Below, in pieces: positions 9,941-18,656 of a stretch of 64,000 bases of DNA (position 1 is the stretch's first letter; each line of letters opens with the position of its first letter). This stretch comes from Pseudomonas sp. BN102 (GTDB taxonomy: Bacteria > Pseudomonadota > Gammaproteobacteria > Pseudomonadales > Pseudomonadaceae): contig NZ_SSON01000071.1 in NCBI RefSeq assembly GCF_029871245.1, positions 78,541-142,540 of the forward strand, given 5' to 3'. The position numbers and the translations under genes were made by a program. The notes under the pieces were generated by a model. It saw nothing but the letters and a program-made list of their open reading frames with translations. It was not told the origin of the DNA and did no database searches.

Positions 9941-10211
9941 TTCAGACTTCTCCGTGAGCAGGGTCTTGGGATTCGGACAGGAAGGCCGCGCGGTTCCGGG
10001 TCAGGCCGGCGATTGCGCCATCACCCAATGCGTCGACCCGCGCGCGGCAGCAGCTTCCTGAGCATTGGTCGCATGCTAGGAAGCTCGCCAGGTCCGCGCC
10101 TAATCTTTTATTTGTCTCGGCCAATACGAAAAGGGAATCGGCATCACGTCCTTGCTGCGCTTAGAATTCACGCGTAACAAGAACAAGACTGCCCCCGGAA
10201 AGACTGCTGCC

Positions 10212-12983
10212 ATGCTGACTCCAACCCCAGGCTCCGGCGTTCACCTGCCCGCCAACCGCGAACTGCAGTTGATCCCCGATACGAAGGTCATACCGCCTCG
10301 CGGCGCCCGCAACCTGATGGCACGTTCAGCGCTGATAACGCGCCTGATGGATGCCCGCCGGCAACGCTGCGTGGTGGTCCAGGGACCCGCCGGCAGCGGC
10401 AAGACCAGCACGCTGCTGGCCTGGCGCCGGGAGCTGGTGGGCATCAATTTCGATGTCGCCTGGCTGTCGGTGATCAGCGAGGACAATGACCCCACCCGCC
10501 TCTGCAACTGCCTGCTGGCGAGCCTGGCCGAAGTCAATGCGGACCTGGTTCGCGAGGCCGCGCAACTACTCGGACGAGACGGCGACGAGCTGGCGCTCGA
10601 ACACTGGATCATCGTGCTTCTGCAGGGGATATCCCGGCACGGCCGTGACCTGCTGCTGGTGATCGACGACCTGCACAACCTCAACGATCCGGATATCTTC
10701 AAGGCCTTGGGCTGGCTGCTCGACTATGCGCCGGCGAACCTGCACCTGGCGATCGGCACACGCAGCGCCCTGCCCTCCACCCTGCCCCTGGTGCGGCTAC
10801 GCGCCCTAGGGCAGCTCAGCGAGTTCGATCTGCGCGACCTGCGCTTCAGTGTTGACGAATCCGAGCGCTACCTGCGCCAGCAGGTCGGTGAGATCAGCCG
10901 GCGCGACGCCGAAGTCCTGCATGAGCTGACCGATGGCTGGGTGGCCGGCCTGCAGCTCTTCGCCATCGATCTCAAGTCCAAGCGGGGCGGCGGCTTCAGC
11001 CGCATGCAGGTGCGCGATGCCAGCGCCTTCGCCCACTATTTCGAGCAGGAGGTATTGCTGCACCTGCAGGCGTCCGACCTTCATTTGCTGACCTGTGCCT
11101 CCATCTGCAACCGTTTTTCTGCTTCGCTGTGCGCGAAGCTGGTCGGCAAGCCACAGGCCATCGCCTGGATGATGAACCAGTTGACCCGCCTGGATGGCGA
11201 CAACCTGTTCATCACCCAGGTGAAGAGCCATGACCGGGAAACCTGGTACCGCCTCCATCCGCTCCTGCGCGAAGTGCTCCGCGCACGCCTTGCTGTCCAG
11301 CCCGAAACGGAGCAGAAACAGCTGCAGGCGATTGCTCGCGACTGGTTTTTTGAGAAGGGGTACATCGACGAGGCGGTACGCCATGCGGTACTCGCCGGGG
11401 ACGTGAAGGCGGCAGCCGACATAGTCGAAGCCTGCGCCCATGACCTGCTGGCGCGCGGCTCCATCCGCCAGTTGCCCAACCTGCTGCGCAAACTACCCCC
11501 GGAAGAAGTGCGCGAACGCTTCAGCCTGCAACTGGTGATGGCCCAGCTGGAACTCTTCGCTCACAACTTCGACGATGCCCGGCGGATCCTCGACAACCTT
11601 CGGCAGAACGAGCAGCGCCTGAACGTCCATCAGCGCCACGGGCTGCTGGTGTCGCGCGGTGCCTTGGCCATGCAGCTCGACCGGACCGAGGAGGCCTGGG
11701 CGCTGGCGCCGGAGCTCGAGGCGATTCCCGAGGACGCCGACGACCTGGTGCTGACCGGTCGTGGCTCGATCCTGTCCTGGCTGTATGCATTCAACGGCGA
11801 CTTCGAGCACGCCCGGCGGATCCTGGAAGGCAGCGACCGTCCCGGCACCTCGCCACGCCGGACCCTGCTGGGGCGCTGCATCTACGGCGTGACGCTCGTC
11901 ATGGAGGGGCGCATCAGCGAGGCCGAGCACATCCTGCGCAACACCCTGGTCGAATCCGAGCAGCACGGCGACAGCACCATCATGGCCAGCTACGCAGCGG
12001 CCAGCCTGCTGGGCAGTACCCTCTACGAGCAGAACAGCCTGGCCGAGGCCAGCCAGGTCCTGGAGCCGCGCCTGGATGTGCTGGAGCGCGTGTCCCTGCC
12101 CGGCGCCGTGCTGCAATGCCTGGTGACGCTGTGCACCATCTACTGGCTGACCGGCCGCCAGCTCGAAGCCCAGGCCCATCTCGACCGCCTGGAAGAGTAC
12201 GCTCAACGCTACAACCTCGACCGACCCCGTGCATTCGTCCTGTACATGCGCCTGCGCTGGTGCATCCAGAAGAACCAGTCGGTACAGGCCGAATCCCTGC
12301 TCGGGCAACTCCAGAACCTTGCCGGCAAGTACGCCGGCATCGACCGCGGCGTACCCCAGGGCATCGTCTTGCTGGCGACTCGCGCCGGCATCGAGATGAA
12401 CCTGTACCGCCAGGATTACACCAAGGCGGTCAGCCTACTGCTGCCGCTGATCACTTTGTGCGAGTCCAAGCGCCGCTGGGCCCAGGCCACCTTCCTGCGC
12501 CTGCAACTGGCCATCGCCGAGCAGGGTTGCGGACACGCCCAGCTGGCACGCCAGCAACTGGTGGAGGCCCTGCGCCAGGGCCACCGGCTGGGCCTGGTGC
12601 GCAGCCTGCTGGACGTTTCCCCGGTCATTCCGGAAATGCTGCAAGCCCTGCTAGACGCCAAGGTTTTGGAGCCGGTGCTGGAGTTCTATGCCGAGCGCCT
12701 GCTGGTGGCGGCCAGGCCGGTGGAAAACCCTGCAGCCAAGCCCACCACGCCGATCGAGACCCTCAGCGACCGCGAGTCCGAGGTGTTGCAGCTCATGGCC
12801 CAGGCCATGACCAACAAGAAGATCGCGCGCATTCTCAATGTGTCGCCGGAAACGGTGAAATGGCACCTGAAGAACGTTTTCGGCAAGCTCGGCGTGACCG
12901 GCCGCGACGAGGCGATCGCCAAGTGGCGCGACCTCAGCCTGCATCGCCCGGATGCGCCGCCCCGTACCGAGGGCGATCACTGA
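10212..12983 (+). CDS. MalT-like LuxR-family ATP-dependent regulator
   Basis: A protein of about 923 residues with the build of the large STAND-type activators (MalT, AlkS). A P-loop GPAGSGKT is at residues 58-65, a Walker B VIDDLHNL follows, then a long helical repeat (TPR-like) region. The C-terminal LuxR helix-turn-helix lies at about 848-910 (LSDRESEVLQLMAQ, then VSPETVKWHLKNVFGKLG). I chose the ATG at 10212; an upstream in-frame TTG at 10152 would add 20 residues. It lies in the middle of the catabolic cluster and is the best candidate to read the CCCA-N3-TGGG palindromes. The ligand is unknown. Confidence 0.9.
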   Translation: MLTPTPGSGVHLPANRELQLIPDTKVIPPRGARNLMARSALITRLMDARRQRCVVVQGPAGSGKTSTLLAWRRELVGINFDVAWLSVISEDNDPTRLCNCLLASLAEVNADLVREAAQLLGRDGDELALEHWIIVLLQGISRHGRDLLLVIDDLHNLNDPDIFKALGWLLDYAPANLHLAIGTRSALPSTLPLVRLRALGQLSEFDLRDLRFSVDESERYLRQQVGEISRRDAEVLHELTDGWVAGLQLFAIDLKSKRGGGFSRMQVRDASAFAHYFEQEVLLHLQASDLHLLTCASICNRFSASLCAKLVGKPQAIAWMMNQLTRLDGDNLFITQVKSHDRETWYRLHPLLREVLRARLAVQPETEQKQLQAIARDWFFEKGYIDEAVRHAVLAGDVKAAADIVEACAHDLLARGSIRQLPNLLRKLPPEEVRERFSLQLVMAQLELFAHNFDDARRILDNLRQNEQRLNVHQRHGLLVSRGALAMQLDRTEEAWALAPELEAIPEDADDLVLTGRGSILSWLYAFNGDFEHARRILEGSDRPGTSPRRTLLGRCIYGVTLVMEGRISEAEHILRNTLVESEQHGDSTIMASYAAASLLGSTLYEQNSLAEASQVLEPRLDVLERVSLPGAVLQCLVTLCTIYWLTGRQLEAQAHLDRLEEYAQRYNLDRPRAFVLYMRLRWCIQKNQSVQAESLLGQLQNLAGKYAGIDRGVPQGIVLLATRAGIEMNLYRQDYTKAVSLLLPLITLCESKRRWAQATFLRLQLAIAEQGCGHAQLARQQLVEALRQGHRLGLVRSLLDVSPVIPEMLQALLDAKVLEPVLEFYAERLLVAARPVENPAAKPTTPIETLSDRESEVLQLMAQAMTNKKIARILNVSPETVKWHLKNVFGKLGVTGRDEAIAKWRDLSLHRPDAPPRTEGDH

Positions 12984-12997
12984 GACCGGGTCTGCCT

Positions 12998-13035
12998 CGA
13001 TTGATGGGTATCGCAAGCTCCGCCCATCCTACGAG
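12998..13035. repeat. Short Pseudomonas-type intergenic repeat
   Basis: GATGGGTATCGCAAGCTCCG followed by CCCATCCTACG has the same build as the repeat-like sequence near 4409-4445 and as common Pseudomonas intergenic repeats. Confidence 0.4.
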
Positions 13036-13053
13036 CCAAAGCAGATATCAGTC

Positions 13054-13095
13054 CTGTGGGAGCGAATTCGTTCGCGAATGAATTCGCTCCCACAG
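13054..13095. repeat. Perfect 16-bp inverted repeat (REP-like), between convergent genes
   Basis: CTGTGGGAGCGAATTC at 13054-13069 is perfectly inverted at 13080-13095 around a 10-base loop. The sequence matches the TGTGGGAGCGAATTC repetitive palindrome often seen between Pseudomonas genes. Located between the convergent LuxR gene and racemase copy 2, it may act as a bidirectional terminator. Confidence 0.8.
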
Positions 13096-13119
13096 AAATG
13101 TTCCTCACCTGGCCAATAC

Positions 13120-14235
13120 TTAGCTGCGCCAGGCGTCCGCCGGATTCCCGCCCTGCAGGGCGGCCATCACCGCATCGGTATCGCTCCCGCGCACCGGGAT
13201 CGGGCCGGGTACCGCCACCTTGCCGTCGAAACGCGGCGCGGGTGACGCCTGCAGCACGCCGTCGCGTTGGAAATAGACACCACGCTCCTCCAAGTGCGGA
13301 TGCTCCGAGGCTTCACGTGGACTGAGCACGGGAGCAAAGCAGACATCGGTTCCCTCCAGCAGTTCGCACCATTGCTCGCGGGTACGCTGGGCAAAGATCC
13401 CGGCCAGGATCTCGCGCTGCTCGGGCCAGCGCTGCGGGTCCCACTGGCGGTCGAACCGGGCGTCGTTTTCCAGGCCGAGCTTTTGCCTCATCAGCGCATA
13501 GAACTGCGGCTCCATGGAGCCCAGGGCGACGTAGCGATCGTCGGCGCAGCGATAGGTGGCGTAGAAATGCGAGCCGTCATGCACGCTCCTGCCACGGGTT
13601 TCGCTGATCAGGCCGCCACGGGCGAGGGATTGCATCAGCTGGGTCATGTGGGCGGAACCATCGACGATGGCCGCGTCCACCACCGTGCCCTTGCCGCTGG
13701 CGCGGGCATTGAGGATGCCAGCCAGGATGCCCACCGCGAGGTACAGCGCACCGCCGCCGATATCGCCGATCAGAGTAATCGGCGAGGACGGCGCCTCGCC
13801 CGCCGTACCGCTGTGGTACAGCGCACCGGACAGGGCGATGTAGTTGTTGTCATGCCCGGCGGCATGGGCCAGAGGACCTTGCTGGCCCCAGCCGGTCATG
13901 CGGCCGTAGACCAGGCGCGGATTGCGCGCCTGGCAGACCTCCGGACCCAGCCCGAGGCGCTCCATCACCCCCGGGCGCATGCCTTCGATCAGGGCGTCGG
14001 CGCCTTCGATCAGCCGCAGGACCGCTTCACGGCCTTCGGCGGTTTTCAGGTCGGCCACCACGGAGCGCTTGCCGCGATTGAGCGGGTTGGTCGGGGCGTT
14101 GGCCTCACCGGTGATCGACATGGACGCAGCGCGCTCTACGGCGATGACCTCGGCGCCCAGGTCCGCCAGGTGCATGGCGCAGAATGGCCCGGGGCCGATG
14201 CCGCAGATTTCCACGATCTTGATGCCCGACAGCAT
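13120..14235 (-). CDS. Alpha-methylacyl-CoA racemase-type CaiB/BaiF protein (copy 2)
   Basis: A 371-residue paralogue of the protein at 4649-5803. It has GIGPGPFCA at the N-terminus, His128 in AGHDNNY and Asp158 in IGDIGGG, the catalytic pair of alpha-methylacyl-CoA racemases with the same 30-residue spacing. The start at 14235 has AAGGAAGGAGAG upstream, a strong ribosome-binding site; the frame is open to 14286 but that extension is not protein-like. It appears to be a single-gene unit with palindromes B1 and B2 upstream. Having two divergent copies suggests two substrates of different size or two chain-shortening rounds (inference). Confidence 0.82.
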   Translation of the reverse strand: MLSGIKIVEICGIGPGPFCAMHLADLGAEVIAVERAASMSITGEANAPTNPLNRGKRSVVADLKTAEGREAVLRLIEGADALIEGMRPGVMERLGLGPEVCQARNPRLVYGRMTGWGQQGPLAHAAGHDNNYIALSGALYHSGTAGEAPSSPITLIGDIGGGALYLAVGILAGILNARASGKGTVVDAAIVDGSAHMTQLMQSLARGGLISETRGRSVHDGSHFYATYRCADDRYVALGSMEPQFYALMRQKLGLENDARFDRQWDPQRWPEQREILAGIFAQRTREQWCELLEGTDVCFAPVLSPREASEHPHLEERGVYFQRDGVLQASPAPRFDGKVAVPGPIPVRGSDTDAVMAALQGGNPADAWRS

Positions 14236-14264
14236 GTTCTCTCCTTCCTTTGCGGTTTCGACGG

Positions 14265-14284
14265 GCCGGCCCCAATGGGCCGGC
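14265..14284 (-). other. GC-rich hairpin in the leader of racemase copy 2
   Basis: GCCGGCCC and GGGCCGGC flank a 4-base loop 30 bases before the racemase start codon. It may be a transcript leader structure; its role is unknown. Confidence 0.4.
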
Positions 14285-14332
14285 ACATAAACAAGTCGGC
14301 GTCAGGCTAGCAACCCGATACGCCACCTATTG

Positions 14333-14382
14333 CCCCCCATAGTTGGTGGCCATGGTGGGCACACCCTACCTCGCGTGGGTGG
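14333..14382. promoter_or_regulatory. Operator-like palindromes B1 and B2
   Basis: B1 (14333-14349, CCCCCCATAGTTGGTGG) has a CCCA-TAG-TTGG core, one mismatch from CCCA-N3-TGGG, centred about 106 bp before the racemase start at 14235. B2 (14364-14382, CCTACCTCGCGTGGGTGGG) matches palindrome A at 15 of 19 positions but has one degenerate half. Two sites in tandem would suit a dimeric activator. Confidence 0.5.
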
Positions 14383-14451
14383 GGCGGCGCGGCAGCCTGC
14401 CGGCTATGGTTGGCCCTACCTTCACCCGGAGCGAGCAAGGCCATGCCATTC

Positions 14452-14727
14452 TCCAGCCACGGCGAGATCCGCCTTCTGAGTGCCATCCGGCGCACCGAAT
14501 CCGGCCCCCTGCTGCGCCTGTCGCAGGGCCTGGCCTTGGTAGCCCTGCTGTTCCTTCTCGCCACCGGCGCGATCGACGGTCTGCTGCGTCCCGGACCTGA
14601 TCAGGTGTCGGGTCGCGCCCCGTCCGATGAATCGGCCTGCTGGCGCTGGTACTCGCTGGGCGACACGCCATGCCAGCCGCGAAATGTGCGCGCAAAGTTG
14701 CTGAGGTCGCCGAAGCCCAGCAGGTAG
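14452..14727 (+). CDS. Possible small membrane ORF, doubtful
   Basis: From ATG 14443-14445 or the upstream ATG at 14410 a frame stays open to 14727 with one hydrophobic segment (LALVALLFLLATGAIDGLL). Its end overlaps the AraC gene on the other strand by more than 120 bases and I recognise no family. It could be an expressed small protein or a chance open frame in GC-rich DNA. Confidence 0.2.
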   Translation, partial: SSHGEIRLLSAIRRTESGPLLRLSQGLALVALLFLLATGAIDGLLRPGPDQVSGRAPSDESACWRWYSLGDTPCQPRNVRAKLLRSPKPSR

Positions 14728-15593
14728 GCGATCTGCTTGATGGTGTAGCGACCCTCGCGCAAGTACTGGACGGCGAGTTGGCAACGCACCTCGCCGAGCA
14801 GATGACTGAAGGACACCCCCTCCTCCGCCAGCCGCCGCTGCAGGGTGCGGCTGCTGAGTTCGAGGCGCATGGCCATCCCCTCCATGCTCGTCAGGCCGTC
14901 GGCCAATTGGCGGCGCACGGTATCGGCGAGCCGGGTTGCCCCAACGGTCCACTCCAATAGCGGCCGGTCTATGTCGGCCAGCTCGAGGCTCAGGCTGCTT
15001 TGCCCGGCATCGAAGCGGGGTTCGCAGCCGAAGTATCGCCGCAGTTGTTCGGCGATGGCCGCATCGGCTGGCTCCGTCAGGGCCAGATGCACCTGTCGCA
15101 GTTTCAGGTCACAATCCCCGAGCCGCCGCCATACTTCGATGCAGGTCGCCAGGGCCGCAACTTGGCGCAGCGGCGAGAAACCCGGATAGGGAGCGGTCAC
15201 CTTTAGATGGAATTGGCCCCCTTCGTCGATCAGGTCGTACAGCGGGGCAATTCCAAGGCTCTCGATCGTGCAGGTCAGGCGAGACGTGGCCTCGCGCAGC
15301 GTCAGGCTACCGTGCACCCCGTGGGCCAAATGCTCGATGCCACGGGGATGCAGGCGCCAGAGGTCAACCGGCAGGAAGACCTCGGGAATCGCATCAGCGG
15401 CAAGCTGCCAGAGCAGGTCCATCTTCCGTGCGCAGACCTGGGCGCTCGGTTGCCGCAGGCTCCCCGGGTCGACGCCGATGCGTTCGAGAAGGCGTCCGGT
15501 ATCCAGTTCGAATCGTTCCATCCCTCTGACCAGCCGGGACATCCAGCGAGCGGACTGGGGATACTCTCCCGGATGTGGAATGGCACAGGTCAC
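14601..15593 (-). CDS. AraC-family transcriptional regulator (OruR/arabinose-binding-domain type)
   Basis: A 330-residue regulator with a long N-terminal effector domain of the type found in OruR/ArgR-like and catabolic AraC proteins, and a C-terminal double helix-turn-helix from about 230 (MAMRLELSSRTLQRRLAEEG, then IAYLLGFGDLSNFARTFRGW). The start is a GTG at 15593 with GGAAGG upstream. It lies downstream of thiolase copy 1 on the same strand, separated by a hairpin. It may regulate part of the catabolic cluster; the target is unknown. Confidence 0.88.
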   Translation of the reverse strand: MTCAIPHPGEYPQSARWMSRLVRGMERFELDTGRLLERIGVDPGSLRQPSAQVCARKMDLLWQLAADAIPEVFLPVDLWRLHPRGIEHLAHGVHGSLTLREATSRLTCTIESLGIAPLYDLIDEGGQFHLKVTAPYPGFSPLRQVAALATCIEVWRRLGDCDLKLRQVHLALTEPADAAIAEQLRRYFGCEPRFDAGQSSLSLELADIDRPLLEWTVGATRLADTVRRQLADGLTSMEGMAMRLELSSRTLQRRLAEEGVSFSHLLGEVRCQLAVQYLREGRYTIKQIAYLLGFGDLSNFARTFRGWHGVSPSEYQRQQADSSDGARPDT

Positions 15594-15622
15594 GGAACCC
15601 TTCCAGCCGAATCGGGGGTGAT

Positions 15623-15654
15623 CCGGGCGCGCATTCGAATGAACGCGCGCCCGG
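15623..15654. other. Hairpin between thiolase copy 1 and the AraC gene
   Basis: CCGGGCGCGC (15623-15632) pairs with GCGCGCCCGG (15645-15654). There is no T run on either side, so it is a terminator-like or processing hairpin at best. Confidence 0.45.
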
Positions 15655-15658
15655 GCCT

Positions 15659-16849
15659 TCAGTTGCTGCCGTACAGGGTGACGACGCAGGCGCCACCCAG
15701 TCCGAGGTTGTGCTGCAGGGCAAGGTTCACCCCCTTCACCTGGCGCGCCTCGGCGGTGCCGCGCAGCTGGTGGGTCAGCTCATAGCACTGGGCGAGGCCG
15801 GTGGCGCCCAGCGGGTGCCCCTTGGACAACAGGCCACCGGAGGGATTGGTCACCACCTGGCCGCCGTAGGTGTTGTCGCCATTCATGACGAAGCGCTCGG
15901 CGCCCCCCACCGGGCAGAAACCCAGGGACTCGTAGGTGAGCAGCTCGTTGTGGGCGAAGCAGTCGTGCAACTCGGCGACGCGGATTTCGCGCGGGTCCAC
16001 ACCGGCCTTCTCGTAGACCTCGCGGGCACCGCGTCTGGCCATGTCGAAGCCGACCACCTCGATCATCGAGCGCGCCTCGAAGCAGGCGGGGCTGTCGGTG
16101 GTCAGCGACTGGGCCAGGATGGCTACGTTGGTACGCAGGCCATGCTTCTTCGCGAAGGTTTCCGAGCAAATGATCGCCGCCGCCGCACCACAGGTCGGCG
16201 GGCAGGCCATCAGGCGGGTCATCACGCCCGGCCAGATCAGGTTGTCCTTCATCACGTCCTCGGTGGTGACCACCTTGCGGAACATCGCCAGCGGGTTGTT
16301 GGCGGCGTGGCGGCTGGCCTTGGCGCGGATGGCGGCGAAGGTCTCCATGCGCGTGCCGTACTTCTGCATGTGTTCGCGACCGGCACCGCCGAACATCATC
16401 AGGGCGCCGGGAACACCGGTAACGTCGGCGGTCAGCTCGTCGATCACTGCCTGGGTCATGACTGTGGTGGCATTCGGGCGGTCATCCCAGTGCGCCTTGA
16501 GGGCGCCTGGCTGCATCTGCTCGAAGCCGAATGCCAGGGCGCAGTCGACCATGCCGCTTTCCACCGCCTGGCGCGCCAGCCAGAGGGCGCTGGAGCCGGT
16601 GGCGCAGTTGTTGTTCACGTTGACCAGGGGAATGCCGGTCATGCCCACCTGGTAGAGGGCCGCCTGGCCGCAGGTGGAGGAACCGTAGACGTAGCCGGCA
16701 TAGGCCTGCTGCACCAGGCCGTAGTCCAGGCCGGCGTCCTTGAGGGCCAGGCGGATCGCCTCGGCGCCCATCTCGATGTAGGTTCCGCTGGTTCCCGGCT
16801 TGACGAAGGGGATCATGCCGACACCGGCGACTAAAGGCTTCTGAGACAT
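15659..16849 (-). CDS. SCP-x-type thiolase (copy 1)
   Basis: A 396-residue thiolase of the sterol-carrier-protein-x/lipid-transfer group. The nucleophile is Cys82 in VNVNNNCATGSSALW, followed by HMQKYGT, ELHDCFAHNELLTYE and the GHPLGATG box near the C-terminus. These segments are nearly the same as those I know from the thiolase domain of human SCP-x, which cleaves 2-methyl-3-oxoacyl-CoAs such as those from pristanic acid and the bile-acid precursor side chain. No SCP2 domain is fused. The start MSQKPL at 16849 matches the paralogue at 20540. It has its own upstream palindrome C and leader hairpin, suggesting its own promoter. Confidence 0.88.
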   Translation of the reverse strand: MSQKPLVAGVGMIPFVKPGTSGTYIEMGAEAIRLALKDAGLDYGLVQQAYAGYVYGSSTCGQAALYQVGMTGIPLVNVNNNCATGSSALWLARQAVESGMVDCALAFGFEQMQPGALKAHWDDRPNATTVMTQAVIDELTADVTGVPGALMMFGGAGREHMQKYGTRMETFAAIRAKASRHAANNPLAMFRKVVTTEDVMKDNLIWPGVMTRLMACPPTCGAAAAIICSETFAKKHGLRTNVAILAQSLTTDSPACFEARSMIEVVGFDMARRGAREVYEKAGVDPREIRVAELHDCFAHNELLTYESLGFCPVGGAERFVMNGDNTYGGQVVTNPSGGLLSKGHPLGATGLAQCYELTHQLRGTAEARQVKGVNLALQHNLGLGGACVVTLYGSN

Positions 16850-16881
16850 CGTGTTCTCCAGGTTTTGGGATGCAGCTCGGC

Positions 16882-16905
16882 CCCGGACGAAGCGTTTCGT
16901 CCGGG
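16882..16905 (-). other. Perfect 10-bp hairpin before thiolase copy 1
   Basis: CCCGGACGAA (16882-16891) and TTCGTCCGGG (16896-16905) flank a 4-base loop. It lies between the upstream ligase and the thiolase, so it may end the ligase transcript without a T run or structure the thiolase leader. Confidence 0.45.
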
Positions 16906-16944
16906 CCGGCGTTGTTACATGGTTGCCAATCGAAGTGCGGGCCG

Positions 16945-16966
16945 TACCTGCCCACGATGGGGGGCA
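16945..16966. promoter_or_regulatory. Operator-like palindrome C
   Basis: The core CCCA-CGA-TGGG is at 16951-16961, centred about 107 bp before the thiolase start at 16849. Read on the minus strand, CCCCCATCGTGGGCAGG matches palindrome A at 13 of 17 positions and is nearly the same as palindrome D before the second thiolase. Confidence 0.6.
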
Positions 16967-17004
16967 TGCAGGCTGCTCCGGCAGCCGGTCAGGGCGGCAC
17001 AGCG

Positions 17005-18573
17005 TCAGGAAATACCGTGCTTGTGTGCAGCCCAGTAGGGTTTGCGCAGTTCGGTCTTGAGCACCTTGCCGATGCTGGACAGGGGCAAGGCGTCGCGGAA
17101 CTCGACGGTGCGCGGCACCTTGTAGCCGGCGATGCGCTCGCGGCAGTGGGCGATGATTTCGTCCTCGTCCACCTGCATCTGCGGCTTGCGCACGATCACG
17201 GCATGCACTCGCTCGCCCCACTTGTCGCAAGGCACGTCGATCACCGCGCACTGGGCAATAGCCGGATGGCTGGCGATGGCGACTTCCACCTCCGCCGAAT
17301 ACACGTTCTCGCCACCACTGACGATCATGTCCTTGAGGCGGTCGCAGATGTAGATGAAGCCGTCCTCGTCCATGTAGCCGCCATCGCCGGTGTGCATCCA
17401 GCCGCCGCGCAGGGCTTCGGCGGTGGCCTCCGGCTTCTTCCAGTAGCCGAGCATCACATTCGGCCCGCGCACCACGATCTCGCCCACGATGCCACGCGGC
17501 AGTTCGTTGTCCTCGGGATCGACGATTCGAATCTCGACACAGAACTGCGGCTTGCCGGCCGAGTACATCTTGCCGCTGGCCTGGTGCTCGGCGCAGTGAT
17601 ATTCACCGTCTAGGGTAGTGGCGATGGGGGCCAGCTCGGTCATCCCGTAGCCCTGGGTGAATCCGGCATGGGGGAAAGCCACCCGGGCGCGATCGAGCAA
17701 TGCCGGGGTGATGGGCGAGGCGCCGTAGCCGATATTGCGCAACGCTTCCAAGTCGAGGGCTACCAGGCGCGGATCGGCATCGCGACAGTCCAGCAGCATC
17801 TGGATCATGGTCGGCGCTAGGAGGATTTCGTTGACACGCTCTCTGGCGATGGTCTCCAGCACGGCCTCCGGGGCGAAGCCCGGTAGTATCACCTGGGTGC
17901 CACCGCTCATCATCAGGGCGCAGATGGCCGCGTAGCCTGCCAGGTGGAACATCGGCATCACATGCAGGAATGCCGCATCCGAGCGATAGACGCCCGAATT
18001 GAGCACCGCCATCGAGGAGAATGCCAGGTTGTTGTGGCTGAGCATCACGCCCTTGGGGACGCCGGTGGTGCCGCCGGTGTAGAAGATGCCCAGCAGCGAA
18101 TCGCCGCCACGCCGGGCGTCCTCCACCGGCTCGGACCTGGCCACCAGTGCCTCGTAGTTGTACCAGCCGGCTGGCGTTTTTCCCTCGCCCGCGTAGATCA
18201 GGGTACGCAGGGTCTTGGCCTCGGTGACGATCTTATGCGCCAGGGGCAGGAAGGTGTCATCGACTATCAGGACCGTGGTTTCCGAATCATCCAGCGAGTA
18301 GAGGATTTCCGCCGCGCTCCAGCGGATGTTCACCGGATTGAGCACGGCATCAGCCCAGGGCACCGCCTGGTAGTATTCGATGTAACGCGCTGAGTTCAGC
18401 GAGAGCATTGCCACCCGCTCGCCGCTTTCGACACCGAGCTTTGTCAGTGCGCCAGCCAGTCGGGCGACACGTCCGCCAAGCTCGCCAAAGGTCAAGCTGC
18501 GCCCCTGGGAACGAATCGCGATGGCCTGTGGACGCTGCTGCAAGTGACGGTGTAACGCCTGGGTGATGTACAT
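17005..18573 (-). CDS. AMP-forming acyl-CoA ligase (copy 2)
   Basis: A 522-residue FadD-like ligase. The P-loop YTGGTTGVPKG is at residues 165-175, QGYGMTELAP provides the adenine/hinge contact, and the C-terminal catalytic Lys is in SSIGKVLK at about 503. It activates a carboxylic acid to its CoA thioester; the substrate is not readable. It differs strongly from the ligase at 2696, so the two probably act on different acids. The start at 18573 has GGAGG upstream. It follows the DUF2889 gene at 18657 by 83 bases, with a GC-rich hairpin (18634-18654) between. Confidence 0.9.
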   Translation of the reverse strand: MYITQALHRHLQQRPQAIAIRSQGRSLTFGELGGRVARLAGALTKLGVESGERVAMLSLNSARYIEYYQAVPWADAVLNPVNIRWSAAEILYSLDDSETTVLIVDDTFLPLAHKIVTEAKTLRTLIYAGEGKTPAGWYNYEALVARSEPVEDARRGGDSLLGIFYTGGTTGVPKGVMLSHNNLAFSSMAVLNSGVYRSDAAFLHVMPMFHLAGYAAICALMMSGGTQVILPGFAPEAVLETIARERVNEILLAPTMIQMLLDCRDADPRLVALDLEALRNIGYGASPITPALLDRARVAFPHAGFTQGYGMTELAPIATTLDGEYHCAEHQASGKMYSAGKPQFCVEIRIVDPEDNELPRGIVGEIVVRGPNVMLGYWKKPEATAEALRGGWMHTGDGGYMDEDGFIYICDRLKDMIVSGGENVYSAEVEVAIASHPAIAQCAVIDVPCDKWGERVHAVIVRKPQMQVDEDEIIAHCRERIAGYKVPRTVEFRDALPLSSIGKVLKTELRKPYWAAHKHGIS

Positions 18574-18633
18574 CGGAACCTCCAGTCTTGTTGTTATCGG
18601 TCTGGCCGGCCTCGTGCCGGTTCCCTCTGCGCT

Positions 18634-18654
18634 CCGGGCGGGCGACCCGCCCGG
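18634..18654 (-). other. GC-rich hairpin between DUF2889 copy 2 and ligase copy 2
   Basis: CCGGGCGGG and CCCGCCCGG flank CGA. No T run follows on the minus strand; it may attenuate or stabilise the mRNA. Confidence 0.4.
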
Positions 18655-18656
18655 CT

